Below are positions 58,895 to 64,000 of a DNA stretch of 64,000 nucleotides, piece after piece. The translations under genes and the position numbers were made by a program. The notes beneath the pieces were generated by a model. It was not told the DNA's origin, ran no database searches, and saw nothing but the letters and a program-made list of their open reading frames with translations. Position 1 is the stretch's first letter. Every line of letters begins with the position of its first letter. The stretch spans positions 11,804,501-11,868,500 of the forward strand of contig JAYKKI010000060.1 in the NCBI GenBank assembly GCA_039881145.1, written 5' to 3'. The stretch comes from Druceiella hillmani (lineage: Eukaryota; Arthropoda; Insecta; Lepidoptera; Hepialidae).

Positions 58895-61645
58895 AGCTTG
58901 TCATATTAAATTAATAAATCAATTAAAATCTTTAAAAAATTTTGTACATTATTTTGGAAAAATTATTTAGGAAATTTACTTTTCAAACATCGTAAATTTT
59001 TTTTGTATATTTCGTTGAAATTAACATAATAGCAGAATATGCGACCAATGAATTGTCACGTATTAATGAATATCAGAGTGTGTGAGTATTTACTTTAATT
59101 AATATTTATTATTATTGTAATATTATAATGTAATTTTTTAATGTAATATTTATTATTAAGTTCATAAACCAAAATCTGTCATATTTTTAGAAGACGAAAA
59201 GAAGAATGGAAGAGAAAAGCTTTTAGATTTACTTTTATTATTTAAAATATGTTTTACTGTCACTACCGTGAATTTTTTTAGTAACATTAAAAATTCTTTA
59301 CAATTTAATTCGGTCAAGATTAAATTTATATTACGTTTCATGGTTTTATAAATAAATACTTAATTTTATATCCAAAAGCAACTACACGTTTTTAATTTTT
59401 AATGATTTAAAACTAATTGCACTGTCTCATATAACTAGTCTCAATATATACAAGTCAATAATTTTTTTGTTATGCGTTGTAATAAAGACAATCTAATGAA
59501 GTAGGAGGAAGGAGGTCATGGGAACTTTTGTATTGCTAATAATTTTTTCATTAATTAACGAGTTTCGATTTGTTTAACCAATTTAAATTAATAAAGTTAT
59601 TCTTAAGTAATTGTGATTTAATTACGGTTTATTGTAAACATTACATAGTCGGTGAATGTAAAATTTTTATCCCCACGTATATTTATTGAAATAATGTATC
59701 ATTGCATGGATTATCAAAATTATGCAGAAAGATATTGAAAACAAAATGACAGTCTATAAAAAATTGTTGATATCCTATATATTTCAATTCATTTCAATCA
59801 ATCAGTGACTAACATTTAAGATGATACATTTACTAAATTTTCATCTTAAATTTTGATCAAAATTTATGTATCATTTCAATCAGTGATTAAAATTTAAGAT
59901 GATATATTCGAGCTTATATATAAAGAAAAATATGTGTCTTAAATAATAAATACTAGGGAAGTAAATATTTTAGAACCAAACGTTCGATTTTTAAAAAGCA
60001 TGAAGTGAATGCTTACCCGAATCATTCTGATTACGAGAATGCATTGAGATAATCCCATATGCAGCAACAGATGGAACAGCCTGTTTTTAATGACGTTAAT
60101 TTCACTACTTTTCCTAATACTTGTTAATAACTAACCTCGACCTAATAGCAATTTGATCGAGTGTTAGTATTTGTCCGAATTTCTAAAAACTCTTAATTTT
60201 TACGAAGTGTCATTTACTGGATGTTAAGAAAACTGAGGTCAAAGTTAAACTTCTATTCTTGCTGGCAATCATCTTCTTTCATCAATAATATTCTATCTCC
60301 ATCCACTGGCGTGAACTTTTGAATCTACTTGCTTTTAGATGATATATTGCCGAGTTTTTTTCGGGTCTTTTGGTTAAAGTAAGTATGATGCTCACCGCCA
60401 TATTATTTACTGCCAGCTAGATAGAGATAACATTACTCGCGATAGAGAACGATGAACGATTAATGTCTAAAGCAAAACTATCGACGAAAAGTTTGGAACG
60501 AATCTTTTTTGCGACTTTATTTAAATAAAAAAGGCCGTAAAAATCTTCCAAATCTCTTAAAAATACGCACGTAAAGCCTTATACTTTTTCCGTTCGCTTT
60601 GTGTAATATCGCTAGATTAAATCTTGTAATTTCCTCTACAATCTTGATTTAATCTAAAATCCAATTTTTAGTCTCCTTGAATTTGTAATTTTTTTGAAAA
60701 TTGTTTGCTATATCTTTTACAGGCGCATATTTAATAAAAATATAATTGTTATGTCATATAACTAAAAATTAACCATTTTCGTGAGATCTTGCTTTTTGCA
60801 AAATTTCATGATTCTAGGTCAAGGAAGAGTATCCCATAGGTTTTGATTTATTTATGAGTGTCAAAAATGCGACATAATTATTACAGTACCATAGATTCAG
60901 ATATCAATTTATAAACCAGTGATAAGAATGTTAATTGCTTGTTATGTGAGTTTATGTTTTATAGTACCTATACAAATTTAAGCTGTTCCGTACACACCTC
61001 ACCAGTATTAATTTAATGAAACAACTGTATATTTAAATTCTTTCCTATCTTTAATAATATATAAACATGCACAATTGAAATTAAAAATTGTAATAACATA
61101 TAAGGATTCACAATTGTAATAAAATATAAGCATGGTACAATGGGAGATATTTTATATAATTTTGGCAATATTTTTTTGCTTGTGAAAAAAACTAGATTTC
61201 TTAATTTAAATCACATCAGTTCAGGTTTAAATCCAGTCCTACTAAATAATTATTAATTTTTTAATTGAATATTGAAATAGTAATCATAATTTTTCTCTTT
61301 TTTTTATTCTGACAATTAACAAAATTATTAAAAGAATTAGAAATCTATAGATTTTCTATACGCCTGTATATATACACGCACACACCATCAGACAACAACC
61401 CGTGGCCAAGACCGAGCGCGATTTCAGAACTTAATATAAATATTTATTAATCGTAAAATCACTTGATATTATTGAATGCAGTCGCTTCTTTACGATAACG
61501 TATATTTTATACGAATTCTTTGCGGAATACGAGCAAGGAAGCTGGTTATATCCAGGCTTTCAACTCCAGCGGGCTGAGGAATAAGAGGGCACAGCCTTGC
61601 TACACTTTGAAGTATGTTAAGCATGTAATAAGACATAGCTACGAT
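58895..61645. other. AT-rich stretch without a supported gene
   Basis: Open frames are few and short. I see no mobile-element coding or RNA gene. Confidence 0.55.
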
Positions 61646-61654
61646 ATAGAGTGT

Positions 61655-62000
61655 TTTCAAAAATTATTCGGTAATAGTAATTATACAAATTTCTAAAAAC
61701 GGAAGAAAAAGTTACAAAAGTAAATCCAAAAAATATTGAGCGCACACAATGATAATTGGTGTTGTATGTGGCTGAAGTTAATTTCTCGTAAAATTAACTT
61801 TAGCCACATGCAATATAATTTATCAATGTCTGCTGCCAATATTTTTTATATATTTCTTTTTTGTTACTTTTTCTTCCGTTTTTAGAAATTTGTATAATTA
61901 TTGTTGCCGAATAATTATACAAATTTCTAAAAACGGAAGAAAAAGTAACAAAAAAGAAATATATAAAAAATATTGGCAGCAGACATTGATAAATTATATT
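61655..62000. repeat. Three-armed fold-back element with a perfect 91-bp palindrome
   Basis: Arm 1 (about 61655-61785) is mirrored imperfectly by arm 2 (about 61791-61910) around a 7-base spacer. The inner 91 bases of arm 2 (61812-61902) are then mirrored exactly by arm 3 (61910-62000) across a 7-base loop, GTTGCCG. All 91 positions pair. The arm edge word AATTATTCGG recurs at the left and centre. There is no coding. It is either a young fold-back (MITE-like) rearrangement or an assembly or template-switch product. Confidence 0.92.
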
Positions 62001-62004
62001 ATAT

Positions 62005-64000
62005 ATTATGTAAATCTGTTCTTTAAAAATAATAATTCAGTCTCAGTAAAATGTTAATCATGGTTAACTGCATTATTTGAGTATATATTACTAGAGTAAA
62101 AAAAAACGCTTCTAAAAATTATCAATATCAATGGAAGTCAATCATTACTTCTTCTCGAAAGTAGAAATAATTATTCGCCAAATTTTAAATTTTACTGTAA
62201 TTTACCTATAATAATTATTTTATTTAAATGACAATCTATTTTCAATATCTTGAGACGCTCTAATGTTTTTACCTATATTTCTATAGTTAAATTAATGCAA
62301 TGCAAAGTTTTAATAAAATCTTATCTAAACGTTATGAAAATTAATGATTTAACTTGTAAACTATCAAAATTTAACAACAAGCATTTTCACACCGTCCAAG
62401 TTTGTAAATTAGAAACTTAATTGATTTATATATTATCTTAACGGTAGAAAATAATTAAATTTACAAAGTAATAAAAAATTATTAAATTTTGCAATCTAAG
62501 GCTTTTTGCTGACGCTATGACATTGTGTAATCGATACGTGCCATATTTTCACCTGACAATATTAGTTAAATATAAGCTCTCAAAAGAAACACTCCATCTT
62601 TATTCCTTTGTCGAGTAGAGACACTGGCCATTAATTTGTCAATCACCTTTATTTAAAAGGTTCTTTTTATAATATCGGCGATGACGTCGCAGTTTGATAT
62701 GAATATCCTTTGTCTGATAAGTTAAATACGTTTTTGCGACATAATAAAAATATTAATCAATAAATGTTTATATTGAATAAGAACCATTTTTTAACATTTA
62801 ACTGCATCTAAATATGTTAGTTTTTAGCTGCAAAATTGCTTAAATGTTTCAGAGAACTGCAAAATTCAAGTTGTCTTAGATTCTTTATGTATTTTAATAA
62901 GGAAAACAAATAAAATTACCTTCTTTGACCTTAAAAATAATTGTTGGAAAAATATAACCTAATTATGTATTATTCCTTAATACATATTATCAATGTACAC
63001 TAGAAATTTTGCTGACCCTCTGTACATTTGAGAATTGCTTGTTTAACAATCTAATATATAAAATATTGAAAACCGACATAACTTTTTTATAATTTTTCAC
63101 AAGTCAAACAATTTCATTTATATTCAGTTGCAGAATAACATTTTTAAAATTGCAAGGAGGTTCGAAATTTAAAATTGTTTTTTTTTTTCAAATTTTATGA
63201 AAATATTTCGTACGTAAATATTTATAATCGATATGTTCACTACATTATTTCGCATACGTTACGAAATCTTTTTCGTCTGTCAGATATAATCCTATATTAA
63301 TACATTTATTGCTACAATAATTTTAAATTTTATTATGTGAAATCCGCATATTACGAGTAGTTATTGCTTTTAAAGTTTTATGTATTTTTATAATTTTTTT
63401 TTAAACTCTGATACAAAAATAAGGAAACGTATTTATGGTACAATTTGAGATGATATCTGTTGCAAAAATTTAAATTTATATCTGATTAAATTTATAATCC
63501 ATTGCTAAATTGGCCTTCAATTTATACAAAATAAAATATTTTATTAAAAAGCAGCATGTTCCAGTAGAGTAAAAGTTTTAAACAAAGTACTTAACTGAAT
63601 ATATAATACAATCTTATATAGTATATTTCATATCTCTTTAATCCAGAGATTTATAATATTAGGAAGCAGATGACATAAATAATTGGACAATATCTAGCAA
63701 AAATCATAATGATTTACATACATTCATTTCTTTATTTTCGTCATTATTTGTAATAGTTCCAGCGAGATCGCATTTGTTTCACATTTTTTTCTTAACTCGA
63801 AACTGTCACCACGCCTAATATTGACAATCTGAATTATAAACTTAGTCGAATTTGATGTTTTATTTGTAATTTCAACATATACGTAAATTATTTATTCAAG
63901 GATTACCATTAAAATGGTTAAGTGTAATGCTTTTAAACGTGATAGCGTTTCGCACAGAAAATTTGCTAGATATTACATTAGAAACACGTGTAACATACGA
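62005..64000. other. AT-rich stretch, nothing recognisable
   Basis: I see no gene or named repeat up to the end of the window. Confidence 0.55.

Overview
The window looks like gene-poor, repeat-rich intergenic (or long intronic) DNA from an insect genome. It is strongly AT-rich throughout (roughly 70-73% A+T by eye). It has no bacterial-style operons and no intact protein gene that I can support. It holds relics of eukaryotic DNA transposons (two IS630/Tc1/mariner-superfamily transposases), a Penelope-like element with a GIY-YIG domain, a non-LTR retrotransposon tail, a MITE, fold-back elements and many (TA)n microsatellites. A dispersed repeat whose ends read AGGGTTCC / GGAACCCT, followed by a run of 'GTCTGTC'-like words, resembles a repeat common in moth and butterfly genomes. 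That is the only clue to insect order and it is weak.

Layout. 1-8 kb: AT-rich single-copy-looking DNA with small inverted and tandem repeats. 8-17 kb: a 17-bp minisatellite, an inverted GGGTTCC-family copy, a hAT-like remnant, two tandem duplications (13.1-14.0 kb and 15.5-15.9 kb), two of three copies of an unnamed dispersed repeat family (A), and a 41-bp fold-back. 17.3-17.6 kb: a conspicuous GC-rich island with open frames. 17.6-30 kb: AT-rich DNA with microsatellites, the third family A copy and a degenerate ~140-bp tandem array. 30.9-35.2 kb: the first copy of a large reiterated segment, carrying a truncated transposase, followed by a 397-bp MITE. 36.9-37.3 kb: a sharp 137-bp x 3 satellite-like array. 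39.4-39.8 kb: two convergent coding-like frames. 43.4-44.7 kb: a nearly full-length mariner-type element bounded by TA. 45-59 kb: three more copies of the large reiterated segment, in the same orientation, carrying the Penelope-like element and the LINE tail as insertions. 59-64 kb: AT-rich DNA with a perfect 91-bp palindrome at 61.8-62.0 kb.

The most interesting structure is the set of large reiterated segments (30.9-34.6, 45.1-48.0, 49.0-53.4 and 56.1-58.8 kb). They share several blocks in the same order and orientation. One block carries a short minus-strand frame that is open in the three copies having it, plus a conserved hairpin. This could be a decayed tandem gene cluster, duplicated exons, or a long noncoding repeat; the sequence alone does not settle it. 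No genes here visibly act together in a pathway, and the working biology of the window is mobile-element and repeat dynamics.
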